Shown in pieces: positions 1-9,946 of a stretch of DNA of 32,977 nt. The DNA lies in contig JACPRI010000290.1 in NCBI GenBank assembly GCA_016190065.1, positions 1 to 32,977 on the forward strand, given 5' to 3'. The DNA comes from Verrucomicrobiota bacterium (GTDB lineage Bacteria > Verrucomicrobiota > Verrucomicrobiia > Limisphaerales > SIBE01). The translations under genes and the position numbers were made by a program. The number at the start of each line of letters is the position of its first letter. The first letter of the stretch is position 1. The notes under the pieces were generated by a model. That model ran no database searches and was not told where the DNA came from. It was given only the letters and a program-made list of their open reading frames with translations.

Positions 1-150
1 GAGTTGAGGGTCCTCAGTGATCGGGAGTCAGTAATCAGTGTTCTGTCATCAGTAGTCAGTCACGCATCACGTTTTAACGCTTTAACCCTTTTAACTCATT
101 TAACGACGACGAAGTCACTCATGCCGCAGCGCCTCCATCGGATCGACTCG
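1..150. repeat. Left arm of a long inverted repeat (partner about 9797-9946)
   Basis: Positions 1-120 are the reverse complement of 9827-9946; similarity continues with a few mismatches into the permease 3' end (ATCGGATCGACT/TGGGTCGC). Confidence 0.93.
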
Positions 151-2511
151 GGTCGCGCGCCGCGCTGGAATCCAACAGGCCAGTGCAGCTACTGCGGCGA
201 AGAACAGCGTGATCAACGCGAGCGTAAGCGGATCGCGGGCGCTCGTTTGAAACATCCGCGCTTCAATCAAGCGGCCAGCGGCGAGCGCACCGAGCAAACC
301 GAGCACCAAACCGCATCCCACCAATCCGGTGCCCTGACCCAGCACAAGCCGCATTACATCGCGCGGCACGGCTCCCAGCGCCATGCGAATGCCGATCTCG
401 GTGGTGCGCTGGCAGACGCTATAGGCAATGACCCCGTAGAGGCCGACCGCCGCGATCGTGAGCGCCAGCAGCGAAAAAACCGTCAGCAGGTGCATCTCGA
501 ATCGTTGCTGGCTCACACGGCTGTCGATGATTTCGCGGAGTGGGCGCCCTCCTCCGACCGCGAGAGCGGGATCGACCGCGTGGATCTGGGCCCGGAGCGA
601 CGGATAAGTGACGCCGAATTCCGGGCGGGTGCGCACAATCAGGCTCAACGTCGCCCCGGCTCCCTGTATTTGCGCAAATGCGCGGTAGCCTTGCGCGGTG
701 ATGGGTTCGGCGGGACTCGCCTGCGTGGCGTCGGCGACCACGCCGATGATTTCCCACCATTGGGAGGAGATTCCCACCTGGATTCGGCGGCCGACTGGAT
801 TTTCCCCCGGAAAATGTTGCAGGGCGAACGTTTCATTGATCAAGACGACGCGAGGCGCGTGCGCATCGTCGTGCGTGTTGAACAACCGTCCGCGAAGGAG
901 TCGAATGCCCGTCGCCGGAAAATAACCGGGCGTCACTTGCGACATGCGCGTCACCGGCCACGCGGCGCGGTCCGGCTCGTGCCGACCCTCGACGTTGAAA
1001 TCCGTGGTCCCGCGCGCCGCCGCTTCGAAGGTCAGGTATGTGGTCACACCTGCTGCCTCCACGCCCGGCAGTGCCTCGATCCGCGAGAGCACGGCATCGA
1101 CAAAGGCCAACCGCTGTTCAGGCGTGGGGTATTTTGCAGGCGACAGCACCAAAGAAAACTGCACGGCATCCCCGGGCACCAGACCGGGGTCAACGTGAGC
1201 AAGCCGGATGAAACTCCGAAGAAGCAGCCCGGCTCCGGCCAGCAATACCACAGCGCACGCCACTTCGAACACGACCAGCATGCGGCGCAGCCGGCCACCC
1301 GCCCGGCTCTCGCTGTTACCGCGGGTTCCCTGTTTGAGCGCCTCATTGACGTTCACGCGCGAGCCCAGCCAGGCGGGCGCCAGCCCGAAGACGAGCACGC
1401 CGAGCCCACTCAGCAATAGGGCGAACGCCAGGACTCGGCCATCCATTCCAATGGCGGCGTTGTCCATGCCGCCGATCAGGGGATACAGACGGAGCGACTC
1501 CCGCGCTCCATTGGCCATCAACATACCGGCCCCGCCGCCGAGCAACGCGAGCAACATGCTTTCCGTGAGCAATTGCCGCAAAAGACGGGGGCGGCCCGCG
1601 CCGAGCGCAGCCCGGACTGACATTTCGCGCTGCCGGCTGGCCGCGCGTACAAGGAGGAGGCTGGCGACATTCGCGCAGGCGATCAGGAGCACGCAGCCGA
1701 CGGCGCCCAAAAGCGTCCACAGCATGGCGCGCCAATGACGTGTGAGATACCGATGCTCCGGCGCGACGGTGTGGATGAAGCCCTGGTTTGCTTCGGGATA
1801 TTGTTCGGCCAGCCGGGCCGTGAGCACGTCGAGTTCGGCCTGCGCCTGCGCGAGCGTGACACCATGCTTGAGTAATCCCCGGACAGCGACCGACCCCGCT
1901 CGGCGGGCTGGTGGCACGCTGGAGTCGTATGGCACAAACGCGTCGGCGTCGTTGCGGCTCCGATAAAAGTCTTCGGGCGCGACGCCGATCACGCTCCAAG
2001 ATTCCCCGTCGAGCAGCACGCTGCGACCCAGAATGTCTTTCGCTCCACCGAACACACGCTGCCAGAAGCCATGCCCAAGGATGATAACCCGGTGATTCCC
2101 TGCGACGTGTTCGTCAGCGGAAAAATTCCGGCCCAAGGCAAACTTCGTCCGGTAGAAGGGGAAGAAGCTGTTGGAGACAGCCTTTGCCTTTACGTTGAGC
2201 GGCTCCCCTACGCCGGTGAGCGTGAGCGGACGATTGAAATTGGCAACAAGAAGTTCGAACGACTTCAATTCGGTCTGAAAGTCTAACCAGTCGCCGGCTG
2301 AAACGGCCGGCTGGACCGAACGCGACACGTGAGCGCGCCAGATCATCACGCGCCGTTCGGGATCGGCATTGTAAGTGGTCAAGAGAACCGAATTGATGAG
2401 CGAGAACATGGTGACGCACGCACCAATGCCCAGCGCCAGCGTGACGACGACGAGCGCGGTGAAGCCAGGGTTTTTCAGCAATTGGCGGAAGGCGAATTTG
2501 AGGTCGTTCAT
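115..2511 (-). CDS. ADOP-type (acidobacterial duplicated orphan permease) ABC transporter permease, MacB/FtsX-like
   Basis: Starts MNDLKFAFRQLLKNPGFTALVVVTLALGIGA; ends RRATRVDPMEALRHE; FtsX-like core (LLIACANVASLLLVRAASRQREMSVRAALGA). ORF opens at 2571 but the family start is the internal ATG at 2511. Confidence 0.93.
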   Translation of the reverse strand: MNDLKFAFRQLLKNPGFTALVVVTLALGIGACVTMFSLINSVLLTTYNADPERRVMIWRAHVSRSVQPAVSAGDWLDFQTELKSFELLVANFNRPLTLTGVGEPLNVKAKAVSNSFFPFYRTKFALGRNFSADEHVAGNHRVIILGHGFWQRVFGGAKDILGRSVLLDGESWSVIGVAPEDFYRSRNDADAFVPYDSSVPPARRAGSVAVRGLLKHGVTLAQAQAELDVLTARLAEQYPEANQGFIHTVAPEHRYLTRHWRAMLWTLLGAVGCVLLIACANVASLLLVRAASRQREMSVRAALGAGRPRLLRQLLTESMLLALLGGGAGMLMANGARESLRLYPLIGGMDNAAIGMDGRVLAFALLLSGLGVLVFGLAPAWLGSRVNVNEALKQGTRGNSESRAGGRLRRMLVVFEVACAVVLLAGAGLLLRSFIRLAHVDPGLVPGDAVQFSLVLSPAKYPTPEQRLAFVDAVLSRIEALPGVEAAGVTTYLTFEAAARGTTDFNVEGRHEPDRAAWPVTRMSQVTPGYFPATGIRLLRGRLFNTHDDAHAPRVVLINETFALQHFPGENPVGRRIQVGISSQWWEIIGVVADATQASPAEPITAQGYRAFAQIQGAGATLSLIVRTRPEFGVTYPSLRAQIHAVDPALAVGGGRPLREIIDSRVSQQRFEMHLLTVFSLLALTIAAVGLYGVIAYSVCQRTTEIGIRMALGAVPRDVMRLVLGQGTGLVGCGLVLGLLGALAAGRLIEARMFQTSARDPLTLALITLFFAAVAALACWIPARRATRVDPMEALRHE

Positions 2512-2651
2512 GGTGCGTTCCCTGGGTTGATTTGGTCGAAGCTTGAAGACCGGGCGAATCGGTCGGCACATCCCGTTTGTGATGGGAGGATTTGGTGATT
2601 GTTCACGCGGCGTTGACTGACTGATTGCGACGGCGTATTCATGATGGCGTT

Positions 2652-2891
2652 ATGAGAAAGAAAGCCGTGGGCCATTACATCGTCGCCGATCCGAAAATCT
2701 GCCATGGGCAACCGACGTTTCGGGGCACGCGAATTCTCGTGGAGGACGTCTTGGAGCAGGTCGCGAATGGAGTGGCCTGGAAAAGCATCGTTGAAGAATG
2801 GCGAGGCAGTATCACCGAGGAAGCCATCGCGGAGGCCGTGCGTGCGGCCAGACAGACGTTCCGAGAACACGCCCACGAACTCGCGGTGTAA
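2652..2891 (+). CDS. DUF433 domain protein, putative antitoxin
   Basis: HYIVADPKICHGQPTFRGTRILVEDVLEQVANGVAWKSIVEEW is characteristic of DUF433 (HTH). Confidence 0.88.
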   Translation: MRKKAVGHYIVADPKICHGQPTFRGTRILVEDVLEQVANGVAWKSIVEEWRGSITEEAIAEAVRAARQTFREHAHELAV

Positions 2892-2900
2892 GAGCGGGGC

Positions 2901-3290
2901 GTGAACGTCCTGGATGAAAACATTCTCGAGAGCCAACGCCAGTTGTTGCGCGGTTGGCGCATTGCCATTCGGCAAATCGGCCTGGACGTCAGTCGCAAGG
3001 GCATGGCCGATGAGGAAATCCTTCCGCTTCTCCTGACACTTCCCCGTCCGACGTTTTTCACCCGCGACTTGGGCCTGGGCGCTCGTTCGTCCGTTCATCC
3101 CCGGTACTGCTTGGTGATTTTGGCCGTCGGACAGTATGAGGTGGCGCATTTTGTCCGGCGACTCCTCCGTCACCCGGCCTTCAATACGCGAACCAAACGG
3201 ATGGGCACGGTGATCAGGGTCATGCCGACCGGGCTGAATGTCTGGAGGCTGCACACCGACCAGGAGATGCGCCTTTCCTGGCCAGGTTGA
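2901..3290 (+). CDS. PIN-like (DUF5615/Mut7-C-like) protein, putative toxin partner of the DUF433 gene; GTG start
   Basis: MNVLDENILESQRQLL...GLDVSRKGMADEEILPLLLTLPRPTFFTRDLGLG has conserved acidic residues typical of PIN-like toxins; starts 9 bp after the DUF433 stop. Confidence 0.75.
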   Translation: MNVLDENILESQRQLLRGWRIAIRQIGLDVSRKGMADEEILPLLLTLPRPTFFTRDLGLGARSSVHPRYCLVILAVGQYEVAHFVRRLLRHPAFNTRTKRMGTVIRVMPTGLNVWRLHTDQEMRLSWPG

Positions 3291-3389
3291 TCGGAGAATC
3301 ACCGTAGCGAGCGCGACCGTGAGCACGGCCACGGCGGTGAAGCCGGAGTTTTTCAGCAGTTGGCGGAAGGCGAATTTCAAGTCGTTCAT
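3291..3389 (-). pseudogene. 5' remnant of an ADOP permease gene
   Basis: MNDLKFAFRQLLKNSGFTAVAVLTVALA matches the N-termini at 2511(-) and 7427(+); homology stops after about 30 codons. Confidence 0.85.
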
Positions 3390-3683
3390 GAGAGCCAGTT
3401 GTCAGTGATCAGTAATCAGCTCACGCATCACACATCACGTTCCACGTTTTCACGATTCAACTTGGTAACTCAGTCCACGACGCCTCTGAAGCAACCGGCA
3501 CGGATTCACGCTGGCCATTGCGGGCATCAGTCGTGCCATGCGCTGGCACGTGGCCTAAACCTAACGAAATCAAGCACGGACTCGCCTCCTCGGTAAAACC
3601 AGCGACGCGTGCTCTGACCGTTTGCGGGAAAGGTCGATCCCAACCGTGGGACGGGAATTGCGGAATCCGGAGACCCCGATTCC

Positions 3684-5264
3684 TCAAGGCAATGAAATCC
3701 GGACGCGATAGAACTGGGCGAAGTCGGCTGCGTCTAAATCGAATACGCTGCCCTTTAGACCTTGGGTTTCGGGGTTGACGCCGTCCCAGCGAATAAGCCC
3801 ACCCGGCGCCAAATTCGGGCTGGCTTCGAGCACATAAGTTCGATCTTCCAAGCGCGGACTGAAGGACAGTTTGATCGCGCCTTGCGAGGCCGCGCCTTTC
3901 TCGATGCGGAGGCGAAATCGCGAATTCGAATCGGTCGGGTCCGTGCCGGCAAGAAATTCGTGAAGGTTGTCCTGGCCATCCAGATCGGGATCCGCTGCGG
4001 GCAATCCGGCCACGTTGTTCTCACCAAAATAGCGGCGTTGCCACTGATCCGGCAGATGATCGCGGGCGTAGCTTCCGGGTTCGAAGTAGAAGGAGAGCGA
4101 ATCGTGAAAAACAAGCATGCCTTCGCCGGTCCACACCGCGCCGTTGGCGAGTGAGTTGTGCGGAGCGCCGACGAGGCTGATTGGCGTCCATGAATCGGAG
4201 GCCGGATCGTAGCGTCCGCCGGAGTTACCCTCTCCGCTCCCTCCGAGGATGAGCATCTCCTTTCCCGTCCAAAGCCCGATGTGCCGGCTGCGGCCCGAGG
4301 GAACGGCGGCGTTCGATGTTGGCGTCCAGGACTGAGTCGCAGGATTGAATCTTGCGCCGTCGTTCATCAGCAACTCCCCGGAACGCCGGGAGGTCTCCGT
4401 CACGCCGCCCCAAACAATCATCTCTTGGCCGGTCCAAATGGCGGAATGGCCCGCCCGAACCCTTCGAGTATTCGGGACGTATTTTGTGGTCCAGGTGTCA
4501 GTCGCGGGATCGTATTGGCCCAAATCCGCCGGATAAACGAAGTAGGGCTGAGGTTTTGTGTCTTCGTCATCGTCGTCCCTTTCAAGCAGCAATCGTCGTC
4601 CGCCCCACACTAGCATCTCCCGCCCTGTCCACACCGCCGTATGGTCCTGGCGGGGATTGGGCGCGTTTGCCAGGCTCAACGGCTTCCAGGAATCGGTCCC
4701 CGGATCGTAGCGTCCGCCATCATTCCAGGTGTCCGGATAGCCAATGGAGAATCCGCCCCAAACGATCATTTCTTTTCCGGTCCAAACCGCGGTGTGGGAA
4801 TCTCTCCGCGCGGGCGCGCCCGCCAGGTTCACCGGAGTCCACTTGTCTGCAACCGGATCATATCGCGCGCCGGTGTTGTAGGATTCTTCGAGACGGCCGG
4901 TCGGTCTTCGTCCTCCCCAAACAATCAGTTCGCGGCCGGTCCAGACCGCGGTGTTGGCATAGCGAGGTGCGGGCGCGCCGGCGGTTGTGATCGGCTTCCA
5001 GCGATCCGTCCGCGGATCGTAGCGAAACCCGTCGTTCCTCCAATCATCGTGGCCGTCCAAAAGTCGTCCGCCCCAGAAGAGGAACTCGCTGCCGGTCCAA
5101 ACCGCACTCATGTAAATGCGCCCGGGGGGCGAACTCTGTTTGCCGACGGCTTCCCATTGCCAGCGATCCGACGCGAGCCCGGCCAAAGGCGCCATCACCA
5201 AAGGAGACAGAACGAGGGCGGCCAAGGCGAAGCCATTGGCCCGCGGCACCCTTCTCATAAACAC
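3684..5264 (-). CDS. Exported kelch-repeat protein with C-terminal calcium-binding-like (DPDLDGQDNLHEFLAGTDPTD) segment
   Basis: N-terminal hydrophobic signal; repeated xAVWTGxExxxWGGxxxxx...GxRYDPxxDxW blades. Confidence 0.88.
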   Translation of the reverse strand: MFMRRVPRANGFALAALVLSPLVMAPLAGLASDRWQWEAVGKQSSPPGRIYMSAVWTGSEFLFWGGRLLDGHDDWRNDGFRYDPRTDRWKPITTAGAPAPRYANTAVWTGRELIVWGGRRPTGRLEESYNTGARYDPVADKWTPVNLAGAPARRDSHTAVWTGKEMIVWGGFSIGYPDTWNDGGRYDPGTDSWKPLSLANAPNPRQDHTAVWTGREMLVWGGRRLLLERDDDDEDTKPQPYFVYPADLGQYDPATDTWTTKYVPNTRRVRAGHSAIWTGQEMIVWGGVTETSRRSGELLMNDGARFNPATQSWTPTSNAAVPSGRSRHIGLWTGKEMLILGGSGEGNSGGRYDPASDSWTPISLVGAPHNSLANGAVWTGEGMLVFHDSLSFYFEPGSYARDHLPDQWQRRYFGENNVAGLPAADPDLDGQDNLHEFLAGTDPTDSNSRFRLRIEKGAASQGAIKLSFSPRLEDRTYVLEASPNLAPGGLIRWDGVNPETQGLKGSVFDLDAADFAQFYRVRISLP

Positions 5265-5314
5265 TCGCGTTTCCGAATTGATAAGCGTGGGGCGATCAGT
5301 CAGGGGGCTTCCCC

Positions 5315-6193
5315 TTATTTGGATCTACTTGGATCAGGAACGGCTTTTTTAGGATTGACCACGACCTGAGATCGAATCGCGTTCAATTTCTTTTTACCGA
5401 TGCCCTTGACTCTTACCAGATCGTCCACTGATTTGTAAGGCCTCCCCTGGACAATGCGCGGCGCAAGCACTGGGCCGATGCCAGCCACGGATTCCAGTTG
5501 CCGAACGCTCGCTGTATTCAGGTCGATGCGTCGTTGATCCGTTGCTCTGACGCCTTTCGATTCTTGGCGCACGCGATCCAACTCCTGTAGTTTTTGACGC
5601 TGCTGCCGGCGCATTTCGGCAATGCGATCGGGATTCGATTCAGTCCAGATGCCAGCCTTTTTCAACATGGCGGCGGCTTCCAGGTCTTCCAGGCGTTGGC
5701 TCATTTCCTGGCGTGGGATGCCTGTGGCATTTCCCCGCTCCATGCCGTGGGCTCTGGCCAGGCCAGCCTGCACAAGCATATCGGCGAGGTCTTCACCCGA
5801 AGCAACCTTGACGAAGGCATAAACACGCCCCCCAAAACGGCCCGGCGCATTGGCCCGAGCGGTCTCAACGGTAAACGGCTTGGCCAGCGCCTGCTCGGCA
5901 TAACGCCGGGCCTCTTGGCCGAATCGAATGACCTGTTCGGCATTGGTCAGTCCGAAGTATCGCATCTGTTCCTGCACTCGCTCGGCATCTGCATTTGCGC
6001 CTGCAGACGTTTCCGGGCAATCAACAAAGTAAAGGCGAATGCGTAACTGCTGCTTTTGGGCTTCGACGAGAAAGCTGTCGCCATCGTTATCAGGGTCAGG
6101 AAGCAAACGCGCGCCCGGAATGGTTTCCAAGTCGGCTGGCCAGATCACCCCGCAGGCGGCGAGTGTAATGATCAACCAAGCCAGCCTCTTCAT
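5315..6193 (-). CDS. Secreted thermonuclease-like (SNase) protein with C-terminal ComEA-like helix-hairpin-helix domain
   Basis: Signal MKRLAWLIITLAACGVIWP; DNDGDSFLV..LRIRLYFVDCPET; GRFGGRVYAFV; C-term IDLNTASVRQLESVAGIGPVLAPRIVQGRPYKSVDDLVRVKGIGKKKL. Confidence 0.88.
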   Translation of the reverse strand: MKRLAWLIITLAACGVIWPADLETIPGARLLPDPDNDGDSFLVEAQKQQLRIRLYFVDCPETSAGANADAERVQEQMRYFGLTNAEQVIRFGQEARRYAEQALAKPFTVETARANAPGRFGGRVYAFVKVASGEDLADMLVQAGLARAHGMERGNATGIPRQEMSQRLEDLEAAAMLKKAGIWTESNPDRIAEMRRQQRQKLQELDRVRQESKGVRATDQRRIDLNTASVRQLESVAGIGPVLAPRIVQGRPYKSVDDLVRVKGIGKKKLNAIRSQVVVNPKKAVPDPSRSK

Positions 6194-6253
6194 GGGATGC
6201 CGAGGACGCTTTTGCACGGTGTTCGACGGATAACCTCTGGCGGTAACGTGGTT

Positions 6254-7024
6254 CTACTTATACGGCGTGAAATAAATGTCCACATTCGCGCCCCATTGAA
6301 TATCGAGGACGCGCTGGTGTTTCATCTGCTCGACATGGCCGTCAATGAACACGACGTTGATGCGGCCGCTGTGCATCACGAAGTTTCCTCCCGCCGCGCT
6401 CCCGCCCGGGCGAAAACTGGCGTTGTCCATCGTTTTCGGGTCTTCGTTAAACAAGAGCGTCTTCGTCACGGGATTCGGCACGCGGGAGATGAGCACGCCC
6501 CGCGGCGGATACTCGATGCCGTCGATCAGGCTGTTGACGCTGTAATTCACGCGCAACGCTTTCCCGGGCCGCCCGGTGCTGGGACACCGGTAAATTTCGT
6601 AGGTGTTCGTGTGGTTCAGATCCACTTTGTTGCCCGCCAGACGATGGATCGGAAGCCCGGTGACGTAACTGAACGCGGAGCCCGCCTCGGCATGAAATCC
6701 ATGAGTGAGCGGCGGGTTCTCCCAATTGCGCGGATTGACCGTTTGCGGATCCGGCTGTCCTCCGAACATCCAGTCTTCGGGAAGATCCCGATCGACGCCG
6801 CCAGCCCAGGGGAGATAATCCGAATGATCACCGACGTACATCAGCAGTCCGTACGTGACCTGGCGCATGTTGCTCTTGCACTTCGCCGATCGCGCGCCTT
6901 CTTTGGCTTTGGAAAGCGCCGGCAACAGCAAGCTCGCCAGCATCGCGATGACCGCTATGACCACGAGAAGCTCGATGAGTGTGAATCCCGAACTCGGACG
7001 GATGATGCGCCCTACAGTTTTCAT
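6254..7024 (-). CDS. Prepilin-type N-terminal cleavage/methylation domain protein (H-X9-DG type)
   Basis: [44 protein letters not shown]-term [17 protein letters not shown]. Confidence 0.93.
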   Translation of the reverse strand: MKTVGRIIRPSSGFTLIELLVVIAVIAMLASLLLPALSKAKEGARSAKCKSNMRQVTYGLLMYVGDHSDYLPWAGGVDRDLPEDWMFGGQPDPQTVNPRNWENPPLTHGFHAEAGSAFSYVTGLPIHRLAGNKVDLNHTNTYEIYRCPSTGRPGKALRVNYSVNSLIDGIEYPPRGVLISRVPNPVTKTLLFNEDPKTMDNASFRPGGSAAGGNFVMHSGRINVVFIDGHVEQMKHQRVLDIQWGANVDIYFTPYK

Positions 7025-7426
7025 GGGTTTGAAAATTGATTACGCCGGACGCCTCAAAAAGCAAGCCGCGAAGAAGGGCCCGGTGAAGAGCGGACAAAAC
7101 CCCACCTCACGTCCCGTCCTTGGGACGAGCCAATCCCAGAGATGAACATGAAGACCCGCCACGCGCCTGGGAGCGCTAGAGAGTAAGTCTTTGTGCTTGG
7201 GCCGTTTCAGAAGTGTTTGGTCCCTCGGCAGGCATTGGCATGAGTGCTGCAAAAGCCGCTTGGAAGAGAGCGCATGGGTTCACCGAATCAAATTGCGAAC
7301 CTGAGACCATGGGAGCGTCAAAGGGTCAGGAGCGGCTGAGGGTGAAACGTAAAACGTAAAACGTAATGCGTGGCTGGATACTGATCACTGACCACTGATC
7401 ACTGGCAACTGACAACTGAACTGAAC

Positions 7427-9832
7427 ATGAACGACCTCAAATTCGCCTTCCGCCAACTGCTGAAGCACCCCGGTTTCACCGCCGTGGCCGTGCTCACGCT
7501 CGCGCTGGGTATCGCTTTGAATGCCGCGATGTTCAGCGTGGTGAAGGCGTTCCTGTTCCCGCCGCTGCCGTACGCGAACGCGGAGCAACTGCTCATTCTG
7601 ATCAGCAACCGGAAAGGCCACGATGAAATGGGCGCTTCGCTGCCGGATTTCGATGACTGGAAACAGCAAGACCGCTTGTGCCAACCGATCGCTTCGTTCA
7701 CACCATGCCGTTTGACGGTGACGGGCGGAGATCAGCCGGTGGAGGTTTCCGGCTATTACGTGTCCGCCGATGCTTTCCGTCTGACGGGTATTCAGCCGAA
7801 ACTGGGCCGAGCGTTTGCGCCGGAAGAAGATCGCGCCGGCGCCGAACGTGTCGTCATTCTCAGCCACGAACTCTGGCAGAATCGTTTCGGCGGCCGCGAG
7901 GATTTGCCTGGCCAAACGGTGAAACTCAGCGGGGACCAGTACACCGTCGTGGGCGTGATGCCGCCTGGACTCACCGGCTTCTTGGCCGCTCAAATGTATT
8001 TGCCGCTGGGTTCTTTGCCGCGCGATTCTTTCCACAACCGGAGCGAACGCAGCACGCCGGTCGTGGCTCGGCCCAAGCCCGGCGTCCGTCTGGCCGAAGT
8101 GCAGGCTCAGATGGACACGATCACGGCTCGTCTGGCCCGGCTTTACCCGGAAACGAACGAAGGCGTGAAGGTTCGGGTGCTCCCGTTGCGCCGCTGGGTA
8201 AGATCGGATTACGCGTCGCCGGCTCTCGTTCTCCTCGGCGCGGTGCTCTTCGTCATGTTGATTGCGTGCTCCAATGTCGCCAACTTGCTGCTGGCGCGCG
8301 CCGCTTCGCGGCAGAAGGAAATCGGGATTCGTGTCGCGCTCGGAGCCAGCCGCTTTCGAGTGGTTCGGCAATTGTTGACGGAAAGTCTCCTGCTGGCCTC
8401 GCTCGGCGGTGGGTTGGGCATCTGGCTTGCACTTTGGGCCGTGAATGGGATCAACGCGCTTTATCCCACCGGAACGCGATTCGCCGTGGACAGTCAAGTT
8501 CTCGGCTTCGCAGCGCTGGCCACACTGCTGACGGGCCTTCTGGTCGGCTTGACCCCAAGTCTCCAGGTATCGAAACCGGCCTTGAACGAAACGTTGAAGG
8601 AAGGCGCCCAAAAATCGGCGAGTGTTCGAGGACGCCGATTCCACGACTTTCTCGTGGCGGGCGAGATCGCGCTGGCGCTGATTCTTTCCTGCGGCGCTGG
8701 ATTGCTGATCCAAAGTTTTCTTCGCTATGAGGCCATCGACAAAGGCTACGATCCGAAAAACGTTTTGACCGTGGTTCTCAATGTTGCGCCGTCAAAATAC
8801 CCGCAGCCGTTCCAGGTGCAGGAGTTCAGCCGTAATGTGCTCACGGAGATGGGCCGATTGCCCGGGGTAGAATTCGCTGCGGCCGCCGCGCCGATGAACA
8901 TACCGCGGGAGCGGGACGGATGGGGTTTTTCCGTTCCTGGCTGGGAGCCTGGCTCAAGCGAATCGCGGCCCATCGTCAGCGTTCATGCCGTAAGCGCCGA
9001 CTATTTCCGCGCGCTAAAAATTCCGATGGTGCGCGGACGCTCCTTCACCGTGCAAGATACTGGCGCCGCCAGCGCGGTCGTGATCAACGAACGCATGGCG
9101 CAGAGGATCTGGCCAGATGCCGAACCCATCGGCCAATCCGTCAAGCTGGGCGGAAGGAACTCGCCGGGGCCGTGGCTGACGGTCGTGGGTGTGACCCAAA
9201 CGGCGCGCGGCCACACCTGGTACGATACGGCCTCGGATGTTTGGGACATCTCTGTGCCGTTGGACGCGCCAGTCCAGGCGGGGACGAGCTTCGCGTGGCT
9301 GAATTTCTACGCGCGCACCGCGTCCGACGCAGCCGGATTTGCCGAGCCGATCCGAAAGGCCATCGCGTCGGTGGACCCCGATCAACCGATTCTCTCCATA
9401 AGAACGATGGAGGAATGGCTCCACCAGGCAGGCTTCAGCCGTCGCGCCTTCGCGATGGCGATGAGCCTCTTTGGCGCGCTATCGCTGTTGCTCGCGGCCG
9501 TGGGCATCTACTCGTTGATCAGCTATGCCGTGAGCCAGCGGACCCGCGAAATCGGAATCCGCATGGCGTTGGGAGCGCAACAAAGCAATGTGCTGGGAAT
9601 GGTCCTGAAGAAGGGAATGGTTCTGGCGCTGATTGGCAGCACGATCGGTTTGATTGGAACGTTCGCGCTCACAAACGTCATTGCGAGCCAGTTGTATGGC
9701 ATCCAACCCACAGATCCGCTCACGTTCGCCGGCGTCACCGGACTCTTACTCGGAACCACTCTGCTGGCTTGTTACCTCCCGGCGCGAAGAGCGACCCAAG
9801 TCGATCCGATGGAGGCGCTGCGGCAGGAGTGA
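7427..9832 (+). CDS. ADOP-type ABC transporter permease, MacB/FtsX-like
   Basis: MNDLKFAFRQLLKHPGFTAVAVLTLALGIALNAAMFSVV...RRATQVDPMEALRQE. Confidence 0.94.
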   Translation: MNDLKFAFRQLLKHPGFTAVAVLTLALGIALNAAMFSVVKAFLFPPLPYANAEQLLILISNRKGHDEMGASLPDFDDWKQQDRLCQPIASFTPCRLTVTGGDQPVEVSGYYVSADAFRLTGIQPKLGRAFAPEEDRAGAERVVILSHELWQNRFGGREDLPGQTVKLSGDQYTVVGVMPPGLTGFLAAQMYLPLGSLPRDSFHNRSERSTPVVARPKPGVRLAEVQAQMDTITARLARLYPETNEGVKVRVLPLRRWVRSDYASPALVLLGAVLFVMLIACSNVANLLLARAASRQKEIGIRVALGASRFRVVRQLLTESLLLASLGGGLGIWLALWAVNGINALYPTGTRFAVDSQVLGFAALATLLTGLLVGLTPSLQVSKPALNETLKEGAQKSASVRGRRFHDFLVAGEIALALILSCGAGLLIQSFLRYEAIDKGYDPKNVLTVVLNVAPSKYPQPFQVQEFSRNVLTEMGRLPGVEFAAAAAPMNIPRERDGWGFSVPGWEPGSSESRPIVSVHAVSADYFRALKIPMVRGRSFTVQDTGAASAVVINERMAQRIWPDAEPIGQSVKLGGRNSPGPWLTVVGVTQTARGHTWYDTASDVWDISVPLDAPVQAGTSFAWLNFYARTASDAAGFAEPIRKAIASVDPDQPILSIRTMEEWLHQAGFSRRAFAMAMSLFGALSLLLAAVGIYSLISYAVSQRTREIGIRMALGAQQSNVLGMVLKKGMVLALIGSTIGLIGTFALTNVIASQLYGIQPTDPLTFAGVTGLLLGTTLLACYLPARRATQVDPMEALRQE

Positions 9833-9946
9833 CTTCGTCGTCGTTAAATGAGTTAAAAGGGTTAAAGCGTTAAAACGTGATGCGTGACTGACTACTGATG
9901 ACAGAACACTGATTACTGACTCCCGATCACTGAGGACCCTCAACTC
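9797..9946. repeat. Right arm of the long inverted repeat (partner 1-150)
   Basis: Includes the end of the permease gene and about 114 bp downstream; antisense translations of both arms begin MRVLSDRESVISVLSSVVSHASRFNALTLLTHLTTTKSL. Confidence 0.93.

Noticed and set aside
4-1419. 471-aa + strand ORF
   Set aside because: Antisense to the ADOP permease; biased RRR/QHR composition typical of mirror ORFs in GC-rich DNA.
2508-3389. 293-aa minus ORF starting MNDLKFAFRQLLKNSGF
   Set aside because: Only the first about 33 codons are permease; the rest is antisense to the DUF433/PIN-like genes.
3532-3550. CGTGCCA-TGCGC-TGGCACG hairpin as a terminator
   Set aside because: No T-tract, and no clearly transcribed gene ends here; isolated 7-bp stem could be chance.
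4641-5369. 242-aa + ORF
   Set aside because: Antisense to the kelch-repeat protein; repeated GPNRGVG strings mirror the kelch blades.
6056-7039. 327-aa + ORF
   Set aside because: Antisense to the prepilin-like gene.
7345-7425. Possible CRISPR-like array (AAACGTA and CACTGATCACTGACC words)
   Set aside because: Repeat units are 7-8 nt and degenerate, without spacers; no cas genes.
7385-8713. 442-aa minus ORF
   Set aside because: Antisense to the clear ADOP permease at 7427-9832.
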